Source: Methylobacillus glycogenes JCM 2850
GTDB lineage: Bacteria > Pseudomonadota > Gammaproteobacteria > Burkholderiales > Methylophilaceae
Assembly (NCBI RefSeq): GCF_000617925.1
Contig: NZ_BAMT01000002.1
Coordinates: forward strand, 1-64,000
Direction: 5' to 3'
DNA length: 64,000 bases
The notes below the pieces were generated by a model, which was not told the origin of the DNA, searched no databases, and saw only the letters and a program-made list of their open reading frames with translations. Position 1 is the stretch's first letter. Every line of letters begins with the position of its first letter. Below are positions 19,301-27,696 of the stretch, one piece after another. Position numbers and translations under genes: made by a program.

Positions 19301-20130
19301 AGCTGGGTACGGGTGTGGGCAGCGCTGCAAGCCCTAGCGGTTTTGCTAAGCTGGCAACCAGCTCTGGCATCAATGTCAATGCCGATATTGATGCCAGTGC
19401 CAGCGCCGTTTATGGCGGCGATCTGGTGGGTAATCTCTGGAAGGTCGACCTGACCGCGAGGGTGCCAGCGGTGGCGCGCATGGCTTACCTGACTGATCCC
19501 TCGGGTGTGGGACAACCACTGACCACCAAGCCTGAAGTGGGAAAAGTACCTTCCGTAACCGAACCCATAATCTTTATGGCAACAGGGCGCTATCTGGGTC
19601 TGAGCGATATTACCGATACGCAAAGGCAGACTGTTTATGCCATCCGCGATAATGGTACGGTATATACCGGACGTAATCTGACGCCAAGGACGATTTCGCA
19701 GTCTGGCACCTCCGCTTCCTCGACCGGAACCAGTCTGGATTGGGGTAATGGTGGCTGGTATGCCGATCTGCCCGAATCAAGAGAGCGCGTGAGTATTGAT
19801 CCGCAACTGGCATTGGGAACGTTGCTGGTCATCAGTAATACCCCGCAAATCGATAACGTAAACGCTGCGGATAATGGTTGTGCCATTGGTGGTAGCAGCT
19901 GGGTATATCAGTTTGATTTCAGGACCGGTACGATGATCCCGGGCTCCACTACCCTAGGTCAGAAAATGCAGACTGGGGTCAGTGTGGGGGCTGTCATATT
20001 CCGCCTGCCCAATGGGCAACTGAAGGCTGTGGTTACGGATGCCCGCGGCCAGAAAACTACCATAGGGGTACAGACCTCGGCTTCGGATGGGGTATCGCGT
20101 CGTACTGGCTGGCGTGAATTGACGAGATAA
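16345..20130 (+). CDS. pilY1: PilY1 type IV pilus tip adhesin/assembly factor
   Basis: A protein of about 1,261 residues. It has a signal peptide (SLLCLGWLLLLVSQAQA), then an N-terminal von Willebrand A-like half starting PNVMFLLDDSGSMNW with the DxSxS metal site, and a long Cys-containing insertion at about 60-330. The C-terminal half (from about residue 810) has GTLYLGANDGMLHAINAETGATRW and related repeats of a quinoprotein-like beta-propeller, ending in a calcium-loop candidate (NADIDASASAVYGGD). PilY1 binds calcium, regulates pilus extension and retraction, and serves as adhesin or mechanosensor in Pseudomonas. The ATG at 16345 fits the signal peptide; an upstream ATG at 16321 is possible. 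Last gene of the operon. Confidence 0.92.
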   Translation: MNSMMLSRKLSLLCLGWLLLLVSQAQAAVTDISNNPLSTASGTVVRPNVMFLLDDSGSMNWNYMPDYVNSTNKCRTGISGRTQGSCETLGINTDNNALTQGGAPPVFNYQMNSVYYNPNVLYTPPVNPCDISQTLPSMNGSNSGGWTAVRVSGHQIDAGTCAQTSVTTNILSNYPELIYCDGTSSRSECKRNGYDKREASGGTYDNGDGDYDWPFRVGTKDYINPRTMNSNPHYYIIDPLEFCTDATLFNCRATRDSAYNVPAYIRYCNSSNNADRVGVVSGGGCRAKYSAQVPVFVFARYGKFRRIDILPDNTFAKTADRLDCAGTTCSYAEEMTNFANWYAYYRTRMMTMKSAAGQAFSTIDNNYRVGFITINPGSGSVRADRYLKIDDFEPAHKKAWYQKFYASGGTGNTPLREALSRVGRHYAGVTGGINNGMPDDPIQFACQQNFAILTTDGYWNNNGGQNLAGRAIENEDAADEDYSKRSDGAYDGGPSIGGFTARGEAIPASGTLADVAMYYYKNDLRPNMEDKVPTTTKDKITAQHMNTFTLGLGLDGELDYRADYELASEGAFAEIKQGLRNWPVPAQNAPSALDDLWHAAVNGRGLYFSAKQPKELISGLRSALAGVSDRTGAASASATSSPNITQTDNRIFSSTYRSVYWDGEIVAQVINPADGVVSDAIAWSAQAQVNGQADGRRIFKNDDGRTPLIEPFLWANLSDAERLYFSNKCDSLSQCRNLTSTAKAKANLGENMVAYLRGQSINSGEAVQTDKAYRLRANLLGDTVNSAPAYIKQPRFNFVDSVSPNYQTFKGNQSTRQGTLYLGANDGMLHAINAETGATRWSYIPQSVMPNLYKLADKNYGESHQYMVDGSPQTMDVYDATTSAWRTVLVTGLNAGGRGYVALDVTDENNPSVLWEFCHTSAHCRLWDADLGYTYGNPVIAKLPTGNANAGRWVVMFTSGYNNVSPGNGQGYLFIVDAITGAVIQKLGTGVGSAASPSGFAKLATSSGINVNADIDASASAVYGGDLVGNLWKVDLTARVPAVARMAYLTDPSGVGQPLTTKPEVGKVPSVTEPIIFMATGRYLGLSDITDTQRQTVYAIRDNGTVYTGRNLTPRTISQSGTSASSTGTSLDWGNGGWYADLPESRERVSIDPQLALGTLLVISNTPQIDNVNAADNGCAIGGSSWVYQFDFRTGTMIPGSTTLGQKMQTGVSVGAVIFRLPNGQLKAVVTDARGQKTTIGVQTSASDGVSRRTGWRELTR

Positions 20131-20144
20131 CGCCTAGCTCAAGA

Positions 20145-20175
20145 TAAAAAAGCCAGGGTGAGCCCTGGCTTTTTT
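20145..20175 (+). terminator. Bidirectional intrinsic terminator after pilY1
   Basis: AGCCAGGG (20151-20158) pairs with CCCTGGCT (20163-20170) across TGAG, with an A-run before and TTTTT after. It terminates the pilin operon and, on the other strand, gshB. Confidence 0.92.
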
Positions 20176-20204
20176 ATTACTGCACCGATATGTGTATGGT
20201 GCTT

Positions 20205-21137
20205 CTAGGAGTGCTGTTCCAGCCTATCCATAAATACCGCCGCAGGCTGGCAATCAGTCTGCGCCGCAATCTCCACCATCCCAGTCGGGCTGGTCACATT
20301 GATCTCGGTCAGGTGTTCACCTATCACATCCAGACCCACCAAGAACAAGCCCTTAGCCTTGAGTACCTTGCCCACGGTGCTGGCAATCTCTAGATCGCGC
20401 TCGCTGAGCGGCTGGGCAACACCTTTGCCACCCGCAGCCAGATTGCCACGGGTTTCCCCCTGTTGCGGAATGCGTGCCAGCGCATAAGGTAAAGGCTCAC
20501 CATCAATCACGATAATGCGTTTGTCGCCCTCAGTGATAGCCGGGAGATAGCGTTGCGCCATAATGGTCTGGGCGCCATAGCGGGTTACAGTTTCTAAGAT
20601 AGCGCCAAGGTTAGGGTCGCCTGTACGCAGGCGGAACACGCCGCTACCGCCCATGCCATCCAGCGGTTTCACCACAATATCTTCCTGCTCTGCAAGAAAT
20701 TGGCGGATCAGCGCTTGATCGCTGGTTACCATGAAAGTGGGGACAAACTGCGGGAAGTTAAGTACTGCCAGTTTCTCGTTCCAATCACGTATAGATGAAG
20801 GATTGTTATAGACCTTGGCCCCGGCCTTGACTGCCTGCTCCAGCAAGTAGGTGCTGTAGAGGTATTCATTATCAAAGGGCGGATCCTTGCGCATGATGAT
20901 GGCATCAAAGGCATTAGGCGCGTGTTCTTCCTTTGCGCTTAGCGTATGGCTGCCATCGGCATGCAGCTGTATGCCTTGCACCAGGATGCGTGGCTGATCA
21001 TGCCGCAGAAACAGGTCATGCTGCATGGATACATACAAGGCATGACCGCGCCTGGCGGCCTCCCGCATGATGGCCAGGCTGGTGTCCTTATAGGGCTTGA
21101 GCTGATCCAATGGGTCGAGAATAAAGACTAGGCGCAT
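20205..21137 (-). CDS. gshB: Glutathione synthetase
   Basis: ATP-grasp ligase joining gamma-glutamylcysteine and glycine. The 310-residue product beginning MRLVFILDPLDQLKPYKDTS matches bacterial GshB; a longer in-frame start exists but adds non-family residues. Visible motifs are IMRKDPPFDNEYLYSTYLLE, VVKPLDGMGGSGVFRL (ATP-grasp lysine and glycine loop), IIVIDGEPLPYALARIPQQGETRGNLAAGG and the C-terminal GLDVIGEHLTEINVTSPTG. It lies 37 bp downstream of gshA, so both steps of glutathione synthesis form one operon. Glutathione also serves formaldehyde and thiol-stress handling in methylotrophs (context, not shown here). Confidence 0.95.
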   Translation of the reverse strand: MRLVFILDPLDQLKPYKDTSLAIMREAARRGHALYVSMQHDLFLRHDQPRILVQGIQLHADGSHTLSAKEEHAPNAFDAIIMRKDPPFDNEYLYSTYLLEQAVKAGAKVYNNPSSIRDWNEKLAVLNFPQFVPTFMVTSDQALIRQFLAEQEDIVVKPLDGMGGSGVFRLRTGDPNLGAILETVTRYGAQTIMAQRYLPAITEGDKRIIVIDGEPLPYALARIPQQGETRGNLAAGGKGVAQPLSERDLEIASTVGKVLKAKGLFLVGLDVIGEHLTEINVTSPTGMVEIAAQTDCQPAAVFMDRLEQHS

Positions 21138-21174
21138 GCGGTTTCCTGATGTTTTTCCGGGAGTGATTACCTGA

Positions 21175-22455
21175 TCATTGATCAGGGTCAGTTTCCTGTA
21201 GCTCAATCGCGGCCGCCAGCAAGGCCAGGCGTGCGACTACGCCATAAGCATAGAAGCGATTAGGCACTGCATCCGGTGCTCCGGCACAGTCTGGCGTTGA
21301 GCATGGGGTCTCGAAGGCCAGCGGTTCAAAGTGCATGCCTGGTGCATTGAGGTTTTCGTCCACGCCGCGCGAGGTGTGCACGCGGTAGAAACCACCCACC
21401 ACAAAGTGATCCATCATATACACCACAGGTTCGGCCACGGCTTCATTCAGGTGCTCGAAGGTATACACCCCTTCCTGCAAAATCACTTCGCTGACCTTGA
21501 GGCCTTCCTTGATTACCGACATCTTGTTGCGCTGTTTGCGGTTAAGGTCCAGCACATCTTCCGGGCTTTTCACGGTCATGATGCCCATGCCATAAGTGCC
21601 AGCATCAGCCTTAACGATCACAAAAGGCTCTTGCGTTACGCCATATTCCTCATATTTGCTGCGTATTCGTGCCAACAGTGTTTCCACCTTGGCTGCCAGC
21701 CTGTCCTCGCCCACGCGGGCATGGAAATCAAGCTCGGTGCAGGTATCAAAATACGGGTTGAGCAACCAGGGGTCTATATCAATCAGCTTGGCAAACTCGG
21801 CAATCACGCGGTCATAGGCTGCAAAATGCTGTGACTTGCGTCGCGTTGCCCAGCCTGCATGCAGGGGTGGAATCAGCGATTGTTCCAGGTTTTGCAGAAT
21901 CTCGGGAATGCCGCCGGATAAATCGTTGTTGAGCAGAATGGCGCAACTATCAAAATTATCCAGCACCAGGCGGTTGCCCTTGCGCTGCACTGGCTCCAGC
22001 AAGATGCTATGACCATCGTGGGTTTCCAGGAAGGTGGGCTCGGTAATATCGGGCGAGATGCTGCCTATGCGCACTTCCAGCCCAGCCTGGCGCAGGATAT
22101 GGGTCAGGGCATAGACATTGCGCAGATAAAAGGTGTTGCGGGTATGGTTTTCCGGAATCACCAACAGACGGCGCGCATCTGGGCAGATTTTTTCCACTGC
22201 CACCATGGCCGCTTGGATACACAGCGGCAGGAAGTCAGGGTTGAGGTTGTTGAAACCGCCGGGGAACAGATTGGTATCAACAGGTGCCAGCTTGAAACCA
22301 GCATTGCGCAAATCCACCGAAGCATAAAACGGTGCGCCGTATTCCAGCCATTGACTGCGGAACCAGTGCTCAATCTTGGGCATGCTTTCCAGCAGGCGTT
22401 GTTCCAGCGTGAGCAAGGGGCCGTTCAAGGCCGTGGTGAGGTGGGGAACCATCAT
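21175..22455 (-). CDS. gshA: Glutamate-cysteine ligase (proteobacterial short type)
   Basis: First enzyme of glutathione synthesis. The 426-residue protein is not the Escherichia coli GshA type. It matches the family described from Acidithiobacillus and betaproteobacteria (TIGR02049-like): MVPHLTTALNGPLLTLEQ, YASVDLRNAGFKLAPVDTNLFPGGFNNL and VIVKADAGTYGMGIMTV are its hallmarks. Two adjacent ATGs (22455 and 22452) are both possible; no strong ribosome site is seen on this strand. Operon with gshB. Confidence 0.92.
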   Translation of the reverse strand: MMVPHLTTALNGPLLTLEQRLLESMPKIEHWFRSQWLEYGAPFYASVDLRNAGFKLAPVDTNLFPGGFNNLNPDFLPLCIQAAMVAVEKICPDARRLLVIPENHTRNTFYLRNVYALTHILRQAGLEVRIGSISPDITEPTFLETHDGHSILLEPVQRKGNRLVLDNFDSCAILLNNDLSGGIPEILQNLEQSLIPPLHAGWATRRKSQHFAAYDRVIAEFAKLIDIDPWLLNPYFDTCTELDFHARVGEDRLAAKVETLLARIRSKYEEYGVTQEPFVIVKADAGTYGMGIMTVKSPEDVLDLNRKQRNKMSVIKEGLKVSEVILQEGVYTFEHLNEAVAEPVVYMMDHFVVGGFYRVHTSRGVDENLNAPGMHFEPLAFETPCSTPDCAGAPDAVPNRFYAYGVVARLALLAAAIELQETDPDQ

Positions 22456-22519
22456 AAGGAGTAAAACCTTGAGCCATAAGAGTAGCCGATAATTTTAGCC
22501 TAACGGCAAACAAAGGGCG

Positions 22520-22544
22520 AAAAAAAGGGCGCTATTCGCGCCCT
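22520..22544 (-). terminator. Minus-strand intrinsic terminator in the gshA-amtB gap
   Basis: On the minus strand AGGGCGC-loop-GCGCCCT is followed by a run of seven T (plus-strand A-run at 20 to 26 of this block). The hairpin occupies 22526-22544. It lies just upstream of gshA and ends a transcript coming from the gap or from amtB read-through. Confidence 0.7.
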
Positions 22545-22559
22545 GAGGAGGAGGAGATA

Positions 22560-22625
22560 ATGCATAAAACTAGGCATAAGATGTTCAGGGGTCTTGCGAC
22601 TTACGAGCACATTACGCTTGCTTAA
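22560..22625 (+). CDS. Possible 21-residue small protein or leader peptide
   Basis: A very strong ribosome site (GAGGAGGAGGAG) stands 5 bp before an ATG that opens 21 codons (starting MHKTRHKMFRGL, ending HITLA) and a TAA. An intrinsic terminator follows 14 bp later, and a GATAAT -10-like box lies upstream at 22488. This is a complete transcription unit in miniature, but the peptide has no family I recognise. It could also be a small RNA whose loop happens to contain a purine-rich stretch. Confidence 0.35.
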   Translation: MHKTRHKMFRGLATYEHITLA

Positions 22626-22638
22626 GTATTAGCAATAG

Positions 22639-22676
22639 CCGTGCCAACTTTTTAGGGGGATTAGGCGCGGTTTTTT
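22639..22676 (+). terminator. Probable intrinsic terminator downstream of the small ORF
   Basis: CCGTGCC (22639-22645) can pair with GGCGCGG (22664-22670), allowing one G-U pair, across an 18-base loop. TTTTTT follows at 22671-22676. From here to 22873 I see nothing convincing except a weak minus-strand frame without a ribosome site. Confidence 0.55.
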
Positions 22677-22873
22677 GGCTGGCATAGGCTTTTGATGTCA
22701 GCGTATGGTGCAGCGCTGCCCCTTTTGGGTGCATGGCTCTGTTGAGCCTGAGACAGATGGCATTCATGAGAGAGTAATGCTTCAGACAAGGCATAGCAGC
22801 GTAGCTAAAGAAACGCAGCTAAAGCATGGCAGTCTTTGCTTTTGACGCAGCCTCAAAGGCTAGCAGGACAAAT

Positions 22874-22903
22874 AAAAACGGGCGCTTGTGCGCCCGTTTT
22901 TTT
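22874..22903 (-). terminator. Intrinsic terminator of the torF-glnK-amtB operon
   Basis: CGGGCGC (22880-22886 region) pairs with GCGCCCG across a TTGT loop, with AAAAA on one side and TTTTTTT on the other, so it works on both strands. It lies about 70 bp after the amtB stop. Confidence 0.88.
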
Positions 22904-22914
22904 GAGGTTTCTAC

Positions 22915-22966
22915 TTTGAGATCTCTGCTTTTGAGATCTCTGCTGATCAGGCTGGTGGCCTGATCG
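22915..22966. repeat. 15-bp tandem repeat next to a hairpin downstream of amtB
   Basis: TTTGAGATCTCTGC occurs twice with a period of 15 bp (22915-22928 and 22930-22943). It is followed at once by GATCAGGC-TGGTG-GCCTGATC (22945-22966 region), an 8-bp stem. Both lie between the amtB stop and its T-rich terminator; the hairpin may protect the 3' end of the transcript. Confidence 0.6.
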
Positions 22967-22974
22967 CGTCTCGC

Positions 22975-24367
22975 TTAGTAGTGGTAAGCGCGCTCACCAT
23001 GTTCTGCAGTATCCAGGCCCTCACGTTCAGCTTCTTCGCTGACACGCAGACCAATCACCAGATCCACAATCTTGAACAGGATGTAGCTACCGATACCGCC
23101 CCAGACGATGGTTACACCAACAGCCACCGCTTGTGCGTACAGTTGGCTACCCATGGTGGTGCCTTCTTCGTAGCCTACGCCACCGAAGTCTGCACTCATG
23201 AGTATGCCTGTACCAATTGCACCGATCAGGCCAGCCACACCGTGAATGCCGAACACATCCAGGGAGTCATCGTAGCCCAGCTTGGCCTTGAGGCTGGTCA
23301 CTGCCCAGAAGGCAATCACACTGGCAACAAAACCAAGGACGAGGGAACCAACAGGGCCTAAGAAGCCGCAAGCCGGAGTGATGGCAACCAGGCCAGCAAC
23401 CGCACCGGAAACCGCACCCAGCAAGGAAGGCTTACCCTTGAACAGCCATTCAGCAAACAACCAGCCCAGCACCGCCGCCGCAGTGGCAGCCTGAGTGTTG
23501 ATCAAGCCAGGCCAGCAACACCATCAGCAGCAAGTTCAGAGCCTACGTTGAAACCGAACCAGCCTACCCACAGCATGGAAGCACCAATCATGGTCAGCGT
23601 GATGCTGTGCGGAGGCATGGCTTCCTTGCCATAACCCAGGCGCTTGCCAACTACAATCGCACCCACCAGCGCAGCAATACCAGCATTGAGGTGAACTACA
23701 GTACCGCCAGCAAAGTCAGCAGCACCCAACTCGCCGAGGAAACCACCGCCCCATACCATGTGCGCAATCGGGATATAGATGAAGGTGACCCACAGTGCCA
23801 GGAAAGCCAGCACAGCGGAGAATTTCATGCGCTCAGCAAAGCCACCGACGATCAGCGCCGGGGTAATCGCAGCAAAAGTCAGCTGGAAGGTGATGAACAC
23901 ATATTCAGGAATCGTGCCGCCATCCAGCAGGGTGTCAGGCGTAATGCCCTTCAGCAGAGCCTTGCTGAAGCCACCGATGTAGCTGTTGAGGCTGCCGCCA
24001 TCGGTAAAGGCCAGGCTATAGCCATAGACCACCCAGATGACAGACATCAGCGCGGTGGTCACAAAGACCTGCGTCAGCACAGACACCATATTCTTGGTAC
24101 GTACCAGACCGCCGTAGAACAATGCAACGCCAGGGATGATCATCGCCAGCACCAGCACGGTGGCCACAATAGTCCAGGCCGTATCACCTGCGCTCAACAC
24201 AGCGGCAGGTTCTGCAGCGGGGGCTGCTTCTGCAGGTGCGGCCTCAGCAGGTGCCACTTCGGCAGCAACAGGTGCATCAGTAACGACAACAACTTCTTCT
24301 TCTGCCAGGCCAGGCCGTTGAAACCCAGTACACCCAGCAAAGCAAGCGTGGAGAGAATTTTTTTCAT
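22975..24367 (-). CDS. amtB: Ammonium transporter AmtB (two frameshifts)
   Basis: Ammonium/methylammonium channel of the Amt/Rh family. The start at 24367 gives a signal peptide MKKILSTLALLGVLGFNGLA. One base is missing at about 24304-24313, after which the Glu/Ala-rich linker and DTAWTIVATVLVLAMIIPGVALFYGGLVRTKNMVSV follow. A second base is missing at about 23506 (GGCC reduced), between NVGSELAADGVAGLA and INTQAATAAAVLGWLF. Restored length is 464 residues with about 11 membrane helices and the C-terminal DESLDVFGIHGVAGLIG-type segment containing the family His. It follows glnK by 10 bp. Amt also admits methylamine, which fits the mau locus in this window. Confidence 0.92.
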
Positions 24368-24377
24368 GACATACCCC

Positions 24378-24731
<354 letters not shown>

Positions 24732-24782
24732 TTAAAACAAGAAGGCAAGGCCAACGCCCTGCCTTCGGTCAAACCTGTTTTC

Positions 24783-25583
24783 TTAGAAAGTCTTTTGAAC
24801 GAAGAAAGTCCAGTTTTCCTTACCGGAGAAGACCGGGCCATAAGTAAAGGCACCACGATCTGCATCGGTGTCAGTGTAGTAACCACCGACCACTACGCCG
24901 TTGTCCCAAGCCTTGCTCAAGCCGAGCTTCCAGTCAGTATAATCAAAAACGCTAGGGCCATTACCGAATTCCTGACGACCCACGTGGGCAATAGCGCTCA
25001 GGCCAGTGTCACCCAATGGGATTTCTGCAGTCAGATCGATATAGCTAGCACCACGACCTTGGAAACCGAAAGCAGACTTGCTTGGGGACCAGGAGTACTT
25101 AGCGGAAACCCACTTGTAGGACAGGCCACCGTAGATTTCAGTAGTGTCAGCGTTGTAGCTACCACTGTAGGAGTTGCGACGACCAGGATAGATGTATTGC
25201 AGTACACCTACATCATAGGAAATGCCAGTTTCGCCGATTTCAGCGGTGTAACCACCGTAAACGTCCCATTCCATGCTGGAGCTGTTGTAAGCACGGTCAC
25301 CGCCAGCGCCATCAGCACCGGTATCGGCCAGCCAGCTGATGCTGGAAGCCCAGGTACCAGCGTAGAAGCCGCTGGAGTGCGAGTAGTCCACGCCACCTTG
25401 TACCGCAGGACGGTCACCGGATTGGCTGGTACCACGGAAGATGTAGTTGCTGGTCAGACCAATGTTGTAGGTCACAGTATGTGGTGAGGTTGGTTCTGCA
25501 GCTGGAGCAGCTTCTTCGGCCATGACAGCGGCAGGTGCTGCAAAAGTGCCAAGGATGGCGGCAAGTAGAAGCGAAGTACGCAT
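24783..25583 (-). CDS. TorF-family putative porin (first copy)
   Basis: A 266-residue outer membrane protein with a Sec signal peptide (SLLLAAILGTFAAPAAVMAEEA). It has the family hallmark NIGLTSNYIFRGTSQSGDRPAVQGGVDYSHSSGFYAGTW, YGGYTAEIGETGISYDVGVLQYIYPG and a terminal strand ending FFVQKTF (C-terminal Phe for BAM recognition). It corresponds to the proteobacterial family TIGR02001/TorF. It is the promoter-proximal gene of a torF-glnK-amtB unit driven by a consensus sigma-54 promoter, so a role in uptake of nitrogen compounds across the outer membrane is inferred. A second copy is at 59199. Confidence 0.85.
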   Translation of the reverse strand: MRTSLLLAAILGTFAAPAAVMAEEAAPAAEPTSPHTVTYNIGLTSNYIFRGTSQSGDRPAVQGGVDYSHSSGFYAGTWASSISWLADTGADGAGGDRAYNSSSMEWDVYGGYTAEIGETGISYDVGVLQYIYPGRRNSYSGSYNADTTEIYGGLSYKWVSAKYSWSPSKSAFGFQGRGASYIDLTAEIPLGDTGLSAIAHVGRQEFGNGPSVFDYTDWKLGLSKAWDNGVVVGGYYTDTDADRGAFTYGPVFSGKENWTFFVQKTF

Positions 25584-25643
25584 GATTTACCCTTTCAAGG
25601 TTTAAAAATAAAACGGCAACGAAAACTCTGCACTGGGTAATAA

Positions 25644-25658
25644 GCAACAGGTGTGCCA
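25644..25658 (-). promoter_or_regulatory. Consensus sigma-54 (-24/-12) promoter for torF-glnK-amtB
   Basis: Read on the minus strand: TGGCAC-ACCTG-TTGC, an exact match to the TGGCAC-N5-TTGC consensus with correct GG/GC spacing. It lies about 61 bp upstream of the porin ATG, a normal leader length. Nitrogen-regulated (NtrC-type) transcription is the expected mode; I could not identify clear NtrC sites upstream. Confidence 0.88.
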
Positions 25659-25835
25659 TAATTACAACAATCAATAAAATCAAATACTTATTTAATTTTG
25701 TGCAGGTTTTTCACCGTTTTTTATTGCATTGAGGATAGAAAAACCTCGGTAAGTGATTGAGTTACTTGTATTTAGTGAAAATAAATGCCGCTGGAAACCT
25801 GTTAAACTGGCCGGGTTTTTTCGAGGAAATTTCGC

Positions 25836-26078
25836 ATGAGCGCCAAAATAATTGAAGATTTATCAAATAAAATCAAAGAGATGTATTCTTCTGTGCCAGC
25901 GGAGGGCATAGAGCGCAATTTAAACGCACTGTTACAGGGCGCATTCACCAAACTGGAGCTTGTTTCGCGTGAGGAGTTTGAGGTGCAGGCAGAAATACTG
26001 CGCAAGACCCGCGCCCAGCTTGAAAAGCTGCAATTGGAAGTGACTGAGTTGGAAGCCAAGGCAGGGATTAAGCACTGA
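25836..26078 (+). CDS. ubiK: UbiK/YqiC-family ubiquinone biosynthesis accessory factor
   Basis: An 80-residue protein (formerly the BMFP or YqiC family). The N-terminal half is amphipathic ([47 protein letters not shown]) and the C-terminal half a trimerising coiled coil ([24 protein letters not shown]). In Escherichia coli and Salmonella it binds UbiJ and supports the aerobic ubiquinone-making complex. The order glnK / ubiK / yifB is common in betaproteobacteria. Only one base separates it from the next gene. Confidence 0.88.
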   Translation: MSAKIIEDLSNKIKEMYSSVPAEGIERNLNALLQGAFTKLELVSREEFEVQAEILRKTRAQLEKLQLEVTELEAKAGIKH

Positions 26079-26079
26079 T

Positions 26080-27569
26080 ATGGCGCTGGCGGTGTTGCAC
26101 AGCAGGGCACTGGCGGGCATGGATGCCCCGGAAGTCGCTGTGGAAGTGCATCTCGCCAATGGCTTGCCCAGTTTTACCATCGTTGGTTTGCCCGAAGCCG
26201 AGGTCAAGGAAAGCAAGGACAGGGTGCGTGCCGCCTTGCAGACCGCCCAATTTGAATTTCCCGCCAGACGTATTACCGTCAATCTGGCTCCGGCAGACCT
26301 GCCCAAGGAGAGCGGGCGCTATGACCTGCCTATCGCCCTGGGCATACTGGCCGCCTCAGGTCAGATACCCACAAAACATCTAGATCGCTATGAAATTGCC
26401 GGGGAACTTGCGCTGACTGGGGCTTTGCGCGGTGTGCGTGGCAGCCTGGCCATGATGTTGCAAGCCAGGGAAAGCGGTCGGGCATTTATTCTGCCCCAAG
26501 ATAGTGCGCAAGAAGCTGCTTTGGTCAAAGGTGCCAGCGTGCTACCTGCAAGCTCATTACTGCAGGTATGTGCACATCTGGCGGGGCAAGAGTCGCTACC
26601 CGCGCTGGAAGCTGCCATTCCGACCAGGCTCATGGCTTATGCCGACCTTGCCGAAGTCAAAGGGCAGCGCCAGGCCAAGCGCGTGCTGGAAATTGCGGCC
26701 GCTGGTGGGCACAGTGTGCTGCTGTCCGGGCCGCCAGGGACAGGCAAATCCATGCTGGCGGCACGACTGATTGGCCTGTTGCCCGAGATGACAGAAGAAG
26801 AAGCGCTGGAATCCGCTGCGCTGCAATCACTGACGCGGGATTTTGCCGCAGAAGAATGGGGCAGGCGCCCTTATAGAGCACCGCACCATACTGCCTCTGG
26901 TGTGGCGCTGGTGGGTGGTGGTGCCAATCCCAAGCCCGGAGAAATCTCCCTGGCGCATCATGGCGTATTGTTTCTGGATGAATTGCCCGAGTTTGATCGC
27001 AAGGTCTTGGAAGTCCTGCGCGAACCGCTGGAAAGCGGGCATATCAGTATCTCGCGTGCCGCACGTCAGGCTGATTATCCAGCGCGCTTCCAGTTGGTGG
27101 CCGCCATGAACCTTGCCCTTGTGGTTATCTGGGCCACTACAATGGCCGTTGCCGCTGTACGCCAGATCAATTGCAGCGTTATCGTGGCCGTATCTCTGGC
27201 CCGCTGCTGGATCGTATAGATTTACATGTGGAAGTGCCTGCCCTGAGCGAGGATGAGTTACTGGCTGCCGCACAAGGCGAGCCCAGTGCCATTATACGCA
27301 CCCGTGTACAGGCGGCACGCGATATTCAGGTGCAGCGGCAGGGCTGCGCCAATCATGCGCTGGGCAGTGATCAAGTCGAAAGCCTATGCCAGCCTGACGA
27401 AGCCGGGCGTGCTTTACTCAGGCAGGCCATCAGCCGCCTCGACCTTTCCGCCCGCGCTTACCAACGCATCTTGCGTGTTGCCCGTACTATCGCCGATCTG
27501 GCCGCGGCACCTGCCATCAACAGCACCCACATTGCCGAGGCCGTACAATACCGTCGCATGGGCTTGTGA
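26080..27569 (+). CDS. comM: YifB/ComM family Mg-chelatase-like AAA+ ATPase (one frameshift)
   Basis: Hexameric helicase-like ATPase; ComM in Vibrio promotes branch migration during natural transformation. The N-terminal domain is [49 protein letters not shown]; Walker A is GPPGTGKSM (about residue 219), Walker [11 protein letters not shown], and the sensor region is [13 protein letters not shown]. One C is missing at about 27111 (ATGAACCTTGCC); restoring it gives [11 protein letters not shown], the family cysteine motif, and the frame continues through [22 protein letters not shown] to the stop. Restored length is 496 residues. Transformation-linked genes fit with the type IV pilin operon at 13-20 kb. 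Confidence 0.92.
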
Positions 27570-27696
27570 TCTTATAGGATGTACCTCGTCTAGTACTTTG
27601 CAGCAAAATAGCGAAGATCGTCATAAGGACAGCCTGCCATCATATCTGTCTATCATCAGCAATACCCTCACTATAGAAAGAAAGGCTTAGCCTGAG

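Noticed and set aside
22612..22794. 60-codon minus-strand frame between gshA and amtB
   Set aside because: No ribosome site before either ATG and no family match; left as non-coding.
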